A stretch of 64,000 nt of DNA from JACZUI01 sp965216725 (lineage in GTDB: Bacteria; Actinomycetota; Acidimicrobiia; Spongiisociales; ZC4RG35), in NCBI GenBank assembly GCA_965216725.1, contig CBDCGI010000007.1, positions 248,001 to 312,000 of the forward strand, written 5' to 3'. The notes beneath the pieces are model-generated. The model did no database searches, was not told the origin of the DNA, and worked only from the letters and a program-made list of their open reading frames with translations. Of this stretch, positions 49,914 to 59,002 are shown in pieces. The first letter of the stretch is position 1, and each line of letters begins with the position of its first letter. The translations under genes and the position numbers were made by a program.

Positions 49914-52394
49914 TCAGTCTTGCTCTGCCAGCTCCACCGGCGGAGTTTCCGGGGTCTCGATCGACTCGAACGTGAGCTCCTCGTTCTCCTCGTCGACACC
50001 CACCAGCACGGTCGACCCGGCTTTGAACTCTCCGAGGAGCACTCTCTCCGAGAGAGGGTCTTCCAGCAGCCGCTGGATGGCACGACGGAGCGGCCGGGCG
50101 CCCAACTCGGGGTCATAGCCCTGGGTGCCGAGGAATCCCCGCGCGTCGTCGGTGAGAACCAAGTCGAGATGTTGGCTCTCCAACTGCTTGCGAACCCGCA
50201 CCAGCATGAGGTCGACGATCTCTTTCAGCTCCTCACTGGTGAGCTCGTGGAAGACGATGATCTCGTCGAGCCGGTTGATGAACTCCGGCCGGAAATGGCG
50301 CTTGAGCTCCTCGGTCACCTTCTCCTTCATGTGCTCGTAAGTCATCTCGTCGGAGTCGACCTGGAACCCGACTGCCTTCTTGTGCAGGTCGCGGGTCCCG
50401 AGATTTGAGGTCATGATGATGACAGTGTTCTTGAAGTCCACCGTGCGCCCCTGGGCGTCGGTCAAACGTCCTTCCTCGAGGATCTGGAGCAGCGTGTTGA
50501 AGACATCGGGGTGAGCTTTTTCGATCTCGTCGAACAGAACCACTGAAAACGGTTTGCGCCGGACGGCCTCGGTCAACTGGCCACCCTCGTCGTAGCCGAC
50601 GTATCCGGGTGGCGAACCGACGAGTCGGCTCACTGTGTGCTTCTCCATGTACTCGGACATGTCGAGCTGGATAAGGGCGTCTTCCTGACCGAAGAGGAAC
50701 TCGGTGAGAGCCTTGGCGGTTTCGGTCTTCCCGACACCGGATGGCCCGAGGAAGATGAACGAGCCGGAGGGTCGTCTGGGGTCTTTGAGTCCCGCCCGGG
50801 TACGCCGTATCGCCTTCGACACTGCAGTGATGGCGTCTTCCTGACCGATGATGCGCTTGTGCAGCTCGCCTTCCATGTTCACGAGACGCGCTGTTTCCTC
50901 CTCTGTGAGTCGGTGCACCGGGATCCCGGTCCATTGTGCGAGGACCTCGGCGATGGACTCCTCATCGATGACCCATTCCGTGCCGTCGCCTTCGGCTTCC
51001 ATGGAGGTTCGCTGGGTGATGAGACTTTTCTCCTCATCTCGGAGATTGGCGGCTCGCTCGAAGTTCTCCTTGGTGACGGCATCCTGCTTGTCGAGGCGGA
51101 CCTTGGAGAGCTTCTCGTCGATCTCGACTATCTCCGGGACGTCGCTCGTTCTATGGATTCGCGTGCGGCTGCCGGCCTCGTCGATGAGGTCGATTGCCTT
51201 GTCGGGCAGGAACCTGTCGGAGAGATACCGATCGGCCAGATTGGCGGCGGACACGATCGCCTGCTCGGTGAACCGAACCGAATGATGCGACTCATAGCGA
51301 TCCTTCAGACCCATGAGGATCTGCACCGTGTCACCGACCGAAGGCTCATCCACCTGCACCGGCTGGAATCGCCTCTCCAGGGCCGAGTCCTTCTCCAGAT
51401 ACTTGCGGTACTCCTCGAGGGTCGTGGCTCCTACCGTCTGCAGCTCGCCTCTGGCCAGCATCGGCTTCAGAATCGAGGCCGCGTCGATCGCACCCTCGGC
51501 CGCCCCGGCACCCACCAGGGTGTGGATCTCATCGATAAACAGGATGATGTCGCCGCGACTCTTGATCTCCTTCAACACCTTCTTCAGCCGCTCCTCGAAG
51601 TCACCCCGGTAGCGGGAACCGGCGACGAGGGCCCCCAGGTCGAGCGTGTAGAGGTTCTTGGCCTGGAGATTCTCCGGCACGTCTTTGGCAACTATGCGTT
51701 GAGCGAGACCCTCGACGATGGCCGTCTTGCCCACGCCAGGCTCTCCGATGAGGACCGGGTTGTTCTTGGTACGCCGGGAGAGGATCTGCATCACCCGCTC
51801 GATCTCGCGGGCCCGGCCGATCACCGGATCGAGCTTGCCGTCTGCCGCCATCTGCGTCAGGTTGCGACCGAATTGGTCGAGGACCGTGGACCCCGACGAG
51901 GAGGACTCGCCCCGACCGCCGGTGCCGGCGCCTTGAGGCCGCTGTTCCTCGGAGGCTCCAGGGCCCGAAAGCAGCTGGATGACCGTCTGACGGACCTTCT
52001 GTAATTCAGCGCCGAGCGACTGCAGGACTTGAGCGGCGACGCCTTCGCCTTCGCGAATCAGGCCGAGGAGGATGTGCTCGGTCCCTATGTAGTTGTGCCC
52101 GAGCTGCAGCGCTTCGCGCAGGCTGAGCTCGAGGACTTTCTTCGCCCTCGGGGTGAACGGGATGTGGCCCGACGGCGACTGCTGGCCCTGGCCGATGATC
52201 TTCACCACCTCGTCGCGCACCGACGCGAGGTCGATGTCGAGGCTCTCCAGAGCCTGGGCGGCGATGCCTTCACCTTCGTTGAGAAGACCGAGGAGGATGT
52301 GCTCGGTCCCTATGTAATTGTGGTTGAGTAGACGCGCCTCTTCCTGGGCCAAGACAACGACCCGGCGGGCCCGGTCTGTAAACCGCTCAAACAC
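49914..52394 (-). CDS. clpC: ATP-dependent protease ATPase subunit ClpC
   Basis: An 826-residue Hsp100 unfoldase that feeds proteins to ClpP. Two Clp_N repeats (GTEHILLGLLNEGEGIAAQ and GTEHILLGLIREGEGVAAQ) are followed by AAA1 with Walker A GEPGVGKT and DEIHTLVGAG. A middle domain includes a UVR-like helix pair (NFERAANLRDEEK). AAA2 has GPSGVGKT, VLFDEIEKAHPD and the sensor TSNLG. The end (RAIQRLLEDPLSERVL) is complete. The start is a GTG. Divergent from the polyprenyl synthase with about 100 bp between. In actinobacteria clpC is usually essential. Confidence 0.97.
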   Translation of the reverse strand: MFERFTDRARRVVVLAQEEARLLNHNYIGTEHILLGLLNEGEGIAAQALESLDIDLASVRDEVVKIIGQGQQSPSGHIPFTPRAKKVLELSLREALQLGHNYIGTEHILLGLIREGEGVAAQVLQSLGAELQKVRQTVIQLLSGPGASEEQRPQGAGTGGRGESSSSGSTVLDQFGRNLTQMAADGKLDPVIGRAREIERVMQILSRRTKNNPVLIGEPGVGKTAIVEGLAQRIVAKDVPENLQAKNLYTLDLGALVAGSRYRGDFEERLKKVLKEIKSRGDIILFIDEIHTLVGAGAAEGAIDAASILKPMLARGELQTVGATTLEEYRKYLEKDSALERRFQPVQVDEPSVGDTVQILMGLKDRYESHHSVRFTEQAIVSAANLADRYLSDRFLPDKAIDLIDEAGSRTRIHRTSDVPEIVEIDEKLSKVRLDKQDAVTKENFERAANLRDEEKSLITQRTSMEAEGDGTEWVIDEESIAEVLAQWTGIPVHRLTEEETARLVNMEGELHKRIIGQEDAITAVSKAIRRTRAGLKDPRRPSGSFIFLGPSGVGKTETAKALTEFLFGQEDALIQLDMSEYMEKHTVSRLVGSPPGYVGYDEGGQLTEAVRRKPFSVVLFDEIEKAHPDVFNTLLQILEEGRLTDAQGRTVDFKNTVIIMTSNLGTRDLHKKAVGFQVDSDEMTYEHMKEKVTEELKRHFRPEFINRLDEIIVFHELTSEELKEIVDLMLVRVRKQLESQHLDLVLTDDARGFLGTQGYDPELGARPLRRAIQRLLEDPLSERVLLGEFKAGSTVLVGVDEENEELTFESIETPETPPVELAEQD

Positions 52395-52497
52395 CTATCT
52401 GACTCCTGAACCTGGCATAGCGAAGTTTAACACTGGCCGATTATTCACTTTATGCGGCAATTCCGGTGGCAATCCCACACCGGTAGCATCGGCACCA

Positions 52498-53496
52498 ATG
52501 GATGAACTCCGTAGGCTGATAAGTATTCCCACGATTTGGGAAGACATGGCGCGAGTCGAAGAACGACTCCTCGAGGCGTCAACGGCCGACGACGCTTATC
52601 TGACCAAGGTTGCCCAGCATCTGCTGATCGCCGGCGGCAAGAGATTCCGGCCCCTGTTGGCTTTACTGGCTGCCGAATTCGGCCCGAGCCAAGACCACCG
52701 ACCCGTGGAGGCGGGAGTGGCGGCCGAGCTGATTCACGTCGGATCGCTCTACCACGACGACGTCATCGATGAGGCCGACACCAGACGCGGAGCGGCCTCG
52801 GTAAATGCCAACTGGACCAACACCGTTGCCATCCTCGCCGGAGATTTCCTGATGGCCAGGGCCTCCGAAGTCGCAGCCACTCACCTCAGCCAGGAATCGG
52901 TTCGCCTGCTGGCCGCCACATACGCAGAGCTGGTCGAAGGGCAGACCAGAGAACTGCAACTCCAGGACGACTTGAGCCATTCGATCGAGGAGTACTACCA
53001 GGTGATCGGGGGGAAGACCGCCTCTCTCATCCGCACCTCGGCTCGGCTGGGTGCGATGGCGGCCGATGCCGATTCCGGTTCGGTGGAGGCCCTCTCCGAA
53101 TGGGCCTGGGAGGTTGGAATGGTCTTCCAGATCGCCGACGACGCACTCGATCTCGTGGCAGACGAGGACACGATCGGCAAACCCGCCGGATCCGACATCC
53201 ACGAGGGGACATTCACCGGGCCGGTACTGATGGCAGCCAGCGGGAACGACGGTCCCCGGCTGCGGGAGCTCCTCGACGGCATCAAGCCTTATCCCTCCGA
53301 GTCCGTGACCGAGGTCATAAACCTGGTTCGGTCCGGCGGTTACGTCGACTCCGCCCTGCAAGAGGCCGAACGTCGACTCGAGGTTGCCGACAGCGCACTA
53401 GCTCGGCTACCTGAGTCTGAGGCGCGCACCATCATGGACACTCTCGGCGAGTACCTGCTGAGAAGGGTTGACCTGGCCCGGGCCCAGGACAGCTAG
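52498..53496 (+). CDS. Polyprenyl diphosphate synthase
   Basis: A 332-residue trans-prenyltransferase of the IspA/GGPPS type that extends isoprenyl diphosphates for quinone or other lipid tails. The first Asp-rich motif is YHDDVIDEADTRRG, the second is IADDALDLV, and the GGKRFRPLLALLA segment precedes them. Chain length cannot be decided from sequence alone. The ATG at 52498 is chosen because conserved sequence begins there; the frame above it overlaps clpC. Convergent with the holin-like gene. Confidence 0.93.
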   Translation: MDELRRLISIPTIWEDMARVEERLLEASTADDAYLTKVAQHLLIAGGKRFRPLLALLAAEFGPSQDHRPVEAGVAAELIHVGSLYHDDVIDEADTRRGAASVNANWTNTVAILAGDFLMARASEVAATHLSQESVRLLAATYAELVEGQTRELQLQDDLSHSIEEYYQVIGGKTASLIRTSARLGAMAADADSGSVEALSEWAWEVGMVFQIADDALDLVADEDTIGKPAGSDIHEGTFTGPVLMAASGNDGPRLRELLDGIKPYPSESVTEVINLVRSGGYVDSALQEAERRLEVADSALARLPESEARTIMDTLGEYLLRRVDLARAQDS

Positions 53497-53524
53497 AACT
53501 CGCCTTCCAGGTCTGATCTCGGCG

Positions 53525-53902
53525 TTACGCCCGGACCAGCACCCGTTCCAAGATCGCTTCGATCGCCCACCGGCCCAGGCTGATCACGACAGCCCCCCAG
53601 AATGTCGCCCACCAGAACCCGGTGGAGGTGAGCCCCAGGTCGAACTGGTCGGGATGTGACAGCCACACCACCAGCTGCAGGGTCAGCGCGTTGACAATGA
53701 GGAGGAACAACCCGAGCGTCACCAAGACGAAGGGAAGGCTGAAGAAGATGAGGATCGGCTTGGCGATCGCATTGGCCAGCACCACCAGCACCGCGACAAT
53801 CAGGAACTGCCAGAAGGATCCGTCAAACTCGAGCCCACCCACGATAAGGATTGCGATCCACAGGGCAAGGGCGTTGACCGCGGTCTTGATGATAAAGCCC
53901 AT
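53525..53902 (-). CDS. Phage holin IV / DUF360-like small membrane protein
   Basis: A 125-residue protein with four membrane helices (TAVNALALWIAILIVGGLEF, FLIVAVLVVLANAIAKPIL, LFLLIVNALTLQLVVWL, ATFWGAVVISLGRWAIEAIL). This is the pattern of the mycobacterial four-helix holin superfamily IV, which despite its name occurs widely as a chromosomal gene of unknown function. It starts right at the end of lysS on the same strand, so the two are probably cotranscribed. Confidence 0.87.
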   Translation of the reverse strand: MGFIIKTAVNALALWIAILIVGGLEFDGSFWQFLIVAVLVVLANAIAKPILIFFSLPFVLVTLGLFLLIVNALTLQLVVWLSHPDQFDLGLTSTGFWWATFWGAVVISLGRWAIEAILERVLVRA

Positions 53903-55390
53903 TCAGATGTCTCCTTGCTCAGGCCGCATCGTGGGGAACAGGATCACATCCCGAATGTGCGTCTGGCCGGTCAACAGCATCACCAACCTGTCGACTCCTA
54001 TTCCCAGGCCCCCGGTTGGCGGCAAACCATATTCGAGAGCGAGGAGATAATCTTCGTCCAAGGGGTGTGCCTCGTCATCGGCGGCGGCACGGCCCCCAGC
54101 CTGTTCTTCGAAACGGGCACGCTGATCGGCGGCGTCGTTCAACTCGGAGAAGGCGTTGACATACTCGGAACCGGCGATGACAAGCTCCCACCTGTCGGCA
54201 AGCCTCGAATCCGAGTCGTTACGACGAGCCAGCGGCGAAACCGCAATCGGCGGGTGGACGACGAACGTCGGGTCCCAAATCGTTGCTTCGGCGACCTCCT
54301 CATAGATCTCCTCGATTATCCGGACCGCACTCCAGTTGTCATCCACGTCAAGGCCCGCTCCCTCAGCCAGGACAGCCAATTCGGCGCGCGGGGTGTCGAG
54401 ATCGACCTTGGATCCGACAGACTCCGAAACCAGGTCGAGGTATTCGACAACCCGGTAGGGGCGGGATAGGTCGAGCTCACGCTCCTTGTATTTGATCGTC
54501 GAGGATCCCACCGCCTCGGACACGGCCACGAAGACCTCTTCGATCAAAATCATGATGTCGGACATGTTGGCCAGGGCCTGATAGGCCTCGAGCATCGTGA
54601 ACTCTGGATTGTGGGTGGCATCAACGCCTTCGTTTCGGAAGATACGACCAATCTCGAACACTCGCTCCATACCGCCGACGACGAGTCGCTTGAGGTGGAG
54701 CTCGGTTGCGATGCGCAGATACATGTCGGTGCCGAGAGCGTTGTGGTGGGTTACAAAAGGCCGGGCCAGCGCACCGGTGGCCTGATTGAGGAGCGCCGGT
54801 GTCTCGACCTCGAGGAATCCCCGCGATTCGAATTGACGGCGTAACTCGGAGACGATGGCCACCCTTTTGACGGCCACATCCCGGGCTTCCTCGTTGACCA
54901 TCAAGTCGAGATAGCGGTGCCGACTCCGGGCTTCGATGTCCTGGAGACCGTGATACTTGTCGGGCAGGGGGCGGAGGCTCTTCTGCAGGACCGTGAGCTC
55001 GGAGACCCTCACCGACAGCTCGCCTTTTCTGGTGGTCATCACCCGGCCCGAAGCACCCACCCAGTCGCCCAAGTCGAGTTTTGCGAACTCATCGAACTCC
55101 GTTGCTCCGAGAGTCTCGGCATCAACAAAGAGCTGGATGGATCCTGAGAAGTCCTGGATGGTGCCGAATTGGAGCATGCCGAAAGATCGGTGAAGCATGA
55201 GCCGACCCGCTACCACCACCACGTCTTCCGTGATGACCTCGGGCCCAACATCCCCGTAGGCGTCGCGTAGCTCAGCACACGTGTGGGAACGCTGAAAACG
55301 GTCGGGGAAGCCGACGGCACTGGCAATATCTGCGTGATGCTCGAGACGGGCCGCGATCAGCTGTTGTTCGGCTGTTGGGTCTTCAGGCAT
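53903..55390 (-). CDS. lysS: Lysyl-tRNA synthetase (class II)
   Basis: A 495-residue class II synthetase. An N-terminal OB-fold anticodon domain (VVVAGRLMLHRSFG) precedes the catalytic domain with motif 1 ETPALLNQATGALARPF, motif 2 FRNEGVDATHNPEFTMLEAY and motif 3 GLGIGVDRLVMLLTG. The length is normal for the bacterial enzyme. It lies 15 bp after panC and touches the downstream holin-like gene. Order panC ... lysS ... clpC matches the mycobacterial arrangement. Confidence 0.97.
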   Translation of the reverse strand: MPEDPTAEQQLIAARLEHHADIASAVGFPDRFQRSHTCAELRDAYGDVGPEVITEDVVVVAGRLMLHRSFGMLQFGTIQDFSGSIQLFVDAETLGATEFDEFAKLDLGDWVGASGRVMTTRKGELSVRVSELTVLQKSLRPLPDKYHGLQDIEARSRHRYLDLMVNEEARDVAVKRVAIVSELRRQFESRGFLEVETPALLNQATGALARPFVTHHNALGTDMYLRIATELHLKRLVVGGMERVFEIGRIFRNEGVDATHNPEFTMLEAYQALANMSDIMILIEEVFVAVSEAVGSSTIKYKERELDLSRPYRVVEYLDLVSESVGSKVDLDTPRAELAVLAEGAGLDVDDNWSAVRIIEEIYEEVAEATIWDPTFVVHPPIAVSPLARRNDSDSRLADRWELVIAGSEYVNAFSELNDAADQRARFEEQAGGRAAADDEAHPLDEDYLLALEYGLPPTGGLGIGVDRLVMLLTGQTHIRDVILFPTMRPEQGDI

Positions 55391-55405
55391 TGCAGCTCCG
55401 TCGGG

Positions 55406-56263
55406 TCAGGGCAGGGTACCGAGTCGGCTCGGCTCTTCGAGGACCACCCCTCGATCGACCTTTACCCGCCCTCCGCTGAGTTCGATCGAAACATTGTCGA
55501 TCAAGCGAACCTCGCCGACCGATGCCGCTACCGCAAGGACCGCTGACTGGTCGAGTTCCTTGAGAGGAACCATGGACTCCCATCCCGCAAGTGTGACGTA
55601 CTCGGTCTCGACGTATCGGGTGGATCTCGCCACTGTGGCTTCCAGCCTTTCCCCCCGCCTCTCGCCGGCGTCGATCTGCTCTGCCGCCTGGAAGAGGCCA
55701 CGGCTGATGGCGAGAGCCGACTCACGCTCGTGACGGTCGAGCAAGACGTTCCGCGACGAGAGCGCCAACCCGTCGTGGTCGCGGATGAGCGGCGCTTCGA
55801 TGATTCCTATCGGAAACCTGAGATCCCGCGTCATCGATCTCACGACGGCCAGCTGCTGGGCGTCTTTTTTACCGAACACCGCAAGGTCGGGCTGAAGACC
55901 GGCAAAGAGCTTGGCCACGACGGTGGCCACTCCACTGAAGTGGCCGGGACGGTGTTTGCCCTCCATCCACGCCGAAACACCGGGTACGTCGACCACGGTC
56001 GTGGACGCCTTTGGGTACATATGCTCGATAGAAGGGACAAAGAGGATGTCAACACCCTCTTTGCGGGCCAGTTCGGCGTCCCGGTCGAAATCGCGGGGAT
56101 AGCCCTCGAGATCAGACTCCTTGTCGAACTGAGTCGGATTCACGAAGTGGGAAACCACCACTGTGTCGCACAGATCGCGAATCGCTCGCATCAGCGACAA
56201 ATGCCCCTCGTGAAAGAAACCCATCGTCGGCACCAGCCCCACCCTCCCCGTGTAGAGCCGCAA
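55406..56263 (-). CDS. panC: Pantothenate synthetase
   Basis: A 285-residue PanC that joins pantoate and beta-alanine using ATP, last step of vitamin B5 synthesis. The HIGH-type motif is FFHEGHLSLM after VGLVPTMG, and ALSSRNVLL is the KMSKS-like loop. The TTG at 56263 is a minimal start. The family N-terminus continues upstream in frame (LEITTTFDETL) and a CTG at 56293 could be the true start, overlapping the preceding gene. No panD or panB is seen nearby. Confidence 0.94.
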   Translation of the reverse strand: MRLYTGRVGLVPTMGFFHEGHLSLMRAIRDLCDTVVVSHFVNPTQFDKESDLEGYPRDFDRDAELARKEGVDILFVPSIEHMYPKASTTVVDVPGVSAWMEGKHRPGHFSGVATVVAKLFAGLQPDLAVFGKKDAQQLAVVRSMTRDLRFPIGIIEAPLIRDHDGLALSSRNVLLDRHERESALAISRGLFQAAEQIDAGERRGERLEATVARSTRYVETEYVTLAGWESMVPLKELDQSAVLAVAASVGEVRLIDNVSIELSGGRVKVDRGVVLEEPSRLGTLP

Positions 56264-56283
56264 GGTCTCGTCAAATGTGGTGG

Positions 56284-57075
56284 TTATCTCCAGAGTCTCG
56301 ACTCCTCTCGGCGCCCAGACCGAATCGCCGTTGCTTCGGCCATCAGCCGGAACTGCTCCCCCACGTCGACCGAAACTCGTCGGGCCGCGGTGAGGTGTCC
56401 AATGACCGTCTCCAAATCGCCGCGGGCGATGGGGCCTGTGAGCGCGACGTCGGCATCCCCGCCAAGAGCGTTCTCGACGACACGGCGAACCAACGGCGAA
56501 ACGATTGTGGGGTCCAGGTTTGCGGACTCCATCAAGTCGCTCGAGATCGCCAGACAGGTCACGACGAAGTTGGCCGCCGCTGCGGCTGCCGCGTGATAGG
56601 CGGGGCGGTCATCGTCTGACAGGTAGAAGGGGACCATCCCCATCGAGTCGCCGAGGTGGGTCAGCATGTCCCAGGCCAGACCCTCGCCGGCGACTGCCAC
56701 ATACGCCCCGTCGAGGGCTTCGGCGCCGGTTTCGGCGTCGGGGAGAGTCTGCAACGGGTGGAATCCACCCACCGTCGATCCCTTGGCCACCAGCGGTTCC
56801 AGAGGTTTCAGTGACTCGAAACCGGAGACGTGAGCGACCACTGGGTATGAAACCTCCTTCTTCAGGAGGTCGAGTGCGACGTCTTCAATCTGTGAATCGC
56901 GCACTGCGATCAGCGCAATGTCAGCGTTCGGAAAGGCGACATCCCAGGTCAGCGGGGGCCCGAATCGTGTGTCACCGGTCTTCGAGACAACCCCGACGAC
57001 GTCATGACCGGCGGCCGAGGCCGCAATGGACAGGGACCCGCCGGCCCGCCCCGGACCGACGATCAGAAGCTTCAT
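56284..57075 (-). CDS. Rossmann-fold DUF2520 protein
   Basis: A 263-residue NAD(P)-binding protein: LLIVGPGRAGGSLSIAASA at the start, then HVSGFESLKPLEPLVAKGS and the DUF2520 C-terminal helical domain (YHAAAAAAANFVVTCLAI, ALTGPIARGD). Related in fold to ketopantoate and pyrroline-5-carboxylate reductases. It is upstream of panC on the same strand, as in mycobacteria, which hints at a role in pantoate metabolism. That role is inference; the family is not characterised. Confidence 0.9.
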   Translation of the reverse strand: MKLLIVGPGRAGGSLSIAASAAGHDVVGVVSKTGDTRFGPPLTWDVAFPNADIALIAVRDSQIEDVALDLLKKEVSYPVVAHVSGFESLKPLEPLVAKGSTVGGFHPLQTLPDAETGAEALDGAYVAVAGEGLAWDMLTHLGDSMGMVPFYLSDDDRPAYHAAAAAAANFVVTCLAISSDLMESANLDPTIVSPLVRRVVENALGGDADVALTGPIARGDLETVIGHLTAARRVSVDVGEQFRLMAEATAIRSGRREESRLWR

Positions 57076-57127
57076 CTATGGCCACCGGCTCTCACCGAGG
57101 CGAGGCTAGCTATCGGTGTGTTCCGCC

Positions 57128-57469
57128 CTACGCAGAGTCTTCTTCCAGCTGTTCTGGGGTCACCACCGGCCAGTCGGCGTCGAGCTTCGCCTTCATGTCG
57201 TGATAGTTGTCACGACGTTTCCAAAACTTGGTCTTACGCACCTTGAAACGGCGTTTCTCGGGTTGAGAGTCGCTGCCGTTGATTTCGTGCTTCCGGGTTC
57301 GCCGCAATTCGGGCAGATCGGCGATCTCCTCGGGATCATCCACCATGTGAAGTCGCTGATGAGTGGTATGACGAAGCGAGCGGTGCTGTTGCTTGCGTTC
57401 TTCCCGCGAGGGACGACTTTCGTCGTATCCGGGGATGTTGTTCCTACGCTCGCGCGACCTCTTGGCCAT
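57128..57469 (-). CDS. Small basic hypothetical protein
   Basis: A 113-residue, strongly charged protein starting MAKRSRERRNNIPGYDESRP and ending WPVVTPEQLEEDSA. Basic motifs include RRFKVRKTKFWKRRDNYHD. The start is the ATG with AGGAGG 9 nt upstream; the open frame above is spurious. No family recognised. It lies between folK and the DUF2520 gene on the same strand, in the place occupied by membrane-protein genes in mycobacteria. Confidence 0.65.
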   Translation of the reverse strand: MAKRSRERRNNIPGYDESRPSREERKQQHRSLRHTTHQRLHMVDDPEEIADLPELRRTRKHEINGSDSQPEKRRFKVRKTKFWKRRDNYHDMKAKLDADWPVVTPEQLEEDSA

Positions 57470-57666
57470 CGATTGGTACCTCCTGTCCTGACAATTCGGT
57501 CCTACAAGAGGTCTATTGGGGGGCCACGGCCACTTCCCATAGCTCGAACCTAGCACGGCCCCGTTCGCGCCGAAACCGGATTCTTGCCCCATTGCGACGG
57601 GACCTACGGCCCCTTGTCGGGAAATCGGGTTTGGGCCGGCACCGCGACCACGAGTCCCCCGGCTGC

Positions 57667-58161
57667 TCAGCCGTACTCCACCCAGTGGCGAGCTATCAAC
57701 TCGACCTCTTGGCCTACCAGGCCAAACAACGCCTCCCCGGCACTGATGCCGCCGGCAACAGGAGCCTCCGGCCACACGTCCGCCAGCGGTTGCAGCACAA
57801 AACGTCGATTGGCCGACTCGACATGAGGGACGGTGAGAATCTCGCTTTCGATGGGCTCCAAATCGCTGCTGACGATGTCGAGGTCCAGGGTTCGCGGACC
57901 CCACCTCACGTTTCTCATTCGGTTGCGCTGGTCCTCAATCTCGTGAAGAGCCGAGAGAAGATCTTCGGGAGCGAGATCCGATTCGACAACCACGATCGCA
58001 TTGAGATACTCCTTTTGATCGGGACCCCCGACCGGCTCGGTCTCGTAAAGGGGTGAGACGGCCACGATTTCGCCGACGCCGGAGAGGGCCGACACTCCCG
58101 CCATCATGTGGCGTAGACGGTCGTCTTGATTCGACCCGAGGCCCACCGCGTATCTCGTCAT
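57667..58161 (-). CDS. folK: 2-amino-4-hydroxy-6-hydroxymethyldihydropteridine diphosphokinase
   Basis: A 164-residue HPPK that activates the pterin before coupling to p-aminobenzoate. Motifs are VGLGSNQDDR, SPLYETEPVGGPDQ, and RWGPRTLDLDIV with the metal-binding Asp pair, then PHVESANRRFVLQPLADV. Overlaps folB by 4 bp (ATGA). Part of the folE-folP-X-folB-folK operon. Confidence 0.96.
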   Translation of the reverse strand: MTRYAVGLGSNQDDRLRHMMAGVSALSGVGEIVAVSPLYETEPVGGPDQKEYLNAIVVVESDLAPEDLLSALHEIEDQRNRMRNVRWGPRTLDLDIVSSDLEPIESEILTVPHVESANRRFVLQPLADVWPEAPVAGGISAGEALFGLVGQEVELIARHWVEYG

Positions 58162-58511
58162 CTCGACCGCTCTACCGTCACGGCCACGTCGCCAAACGCC
58201 AGAGCAATCGGTGCATTCGGCTTGTGCACTGTCACCCGTGCTGCCCCGACCCTCGAATCCTCCAGCACCACCTCCGCCACCCGGTTGGCAACCGTCTCGA
58301 TCAGATTGTGCGACTCCCCTGCCACGACTCCATGTATCCGTTCCGCGAGCAGTCCGTAGTCGACAGTCTCTTCGAGGTTGTCGTCGATGTTGGCGACATC
58401 GAGATCGATTTCGACGTCGACGATGAAGAGCTGCTCAGACTCTTTCTCCTGAGGGAAAACGCCGTGCTGGGCCCAGACCTCGATTCCGGTGAGTGAGATG
58501 TGGTCGGTCAC
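58158..58511 (-). CDS. folB: Dihydroneopterin aldolase
   Basis: A 117-residue FolB of the T-fold family that cleaves dihydroneopterin to the hydroxymethyl pterin. It begins DHISLTGIEVWAQHGVFPQE with the catalytic region, then VDYGLLAERIHGVVAGE and the Glu-containing NLIETVANRVAE, and ends VTVHKPNAPI. Overlaps both the phosphatase-like gene and folK as ATGA, so it is translated with them. Confidence 0.96.
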   Translation of the reverse strand: MTDHISLTGIEVWAQHGVFPQEKESEQLFIVDVEIDLDVANIDDNLEETVDYGLLAERIHGVVAGESHNLIETVANRVAEVVLEDSRVGAARVTVHKPNAPIALAFGDVAVTVERSR

Positions 58512-59002
58512 TTGCCGGCCGAGGCCGGTATCAGAGATCGTCCCTCGGGGCCGAGCGCCCTACCCAGGATCTGCTGGATCACGGCCAGCGCGAGAATCGG
58601 GTCCTCCACCATGCCCGAGTTGACGAGGTAGCCCCCAAGAAGGCCGCCAACCGTGTCGTCGATGACCTCCCTGTGAACCAGGACTTTGGCCCTCGAGCGT
58701 TCTGTGGCCCGGGCGAGTGCCACGTTGAAAGACTCGATCTCGTCACGCTCGACCTCGTTGCCGATCGGAACTGAGTAGGTGGCGATGCCGGCCTCTCGAT
58801 AGGCCTGTACGTTCTGGTTGCCGGGCAGCATCGACACAACTGTGTTGATGCCTGCCTCTTCGACCAACCAGGTGATCTCTTCCTCGCGGCGGACTCGCCG
58901 GTGTTGGAACCCCGAGCCGCCGACACGTTCAGAAACCGCAAGCCGATCGGTTATCACCCAGGTGAAACCCCGGGGCTTTAGCCCTGCAACCATTCTTCCC
59001 AT
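58508..59002 (-). CDS. Dual-specificity-phosphatase-like protein with lost active site
   Basis: A 164-residue protein in the folate operon between folP and folB. The pattern RGFTWVITDRLAVSERVGG, EEAGINTVVSMLPGNQN and AYREAGIATYSVPIGNE resembles cysteine-dependent dual-specificity phosphatases. The position of the P-loop HC-x5-R reads LVHREVIDDTVGGLLGGYLV, so the nucleophilic Cys and the loop Arg are missing. It should not be a cysteine phosphatase and may be a binding or regulatory protein. It is coupled to folB (ATGA) and overlaps folP by 25 bp. Fold assignment is inference. Confidence 0.7.
   Translation of the reverse strand: MGRMVAGLKPRGFTWVITDRLAVSERVGGSGFQHRRVRREEEITWLVEEAGINTVVSMLPGNQNVQAYREAGIATYSVPIGNEVERDEIESFNVALARATERSRAKVLVHREVIDDTVGGLLGGYLVNSGMVEDPILALAVIQQILGRALGPEGRSLIPASAGK

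Noticed and set aside
53525..53902. Prophage evidence from the holin-like gene
   Set aside because: This holin superfamily is a common chromosomal gene in actinobacteria and no other phage gene is near.
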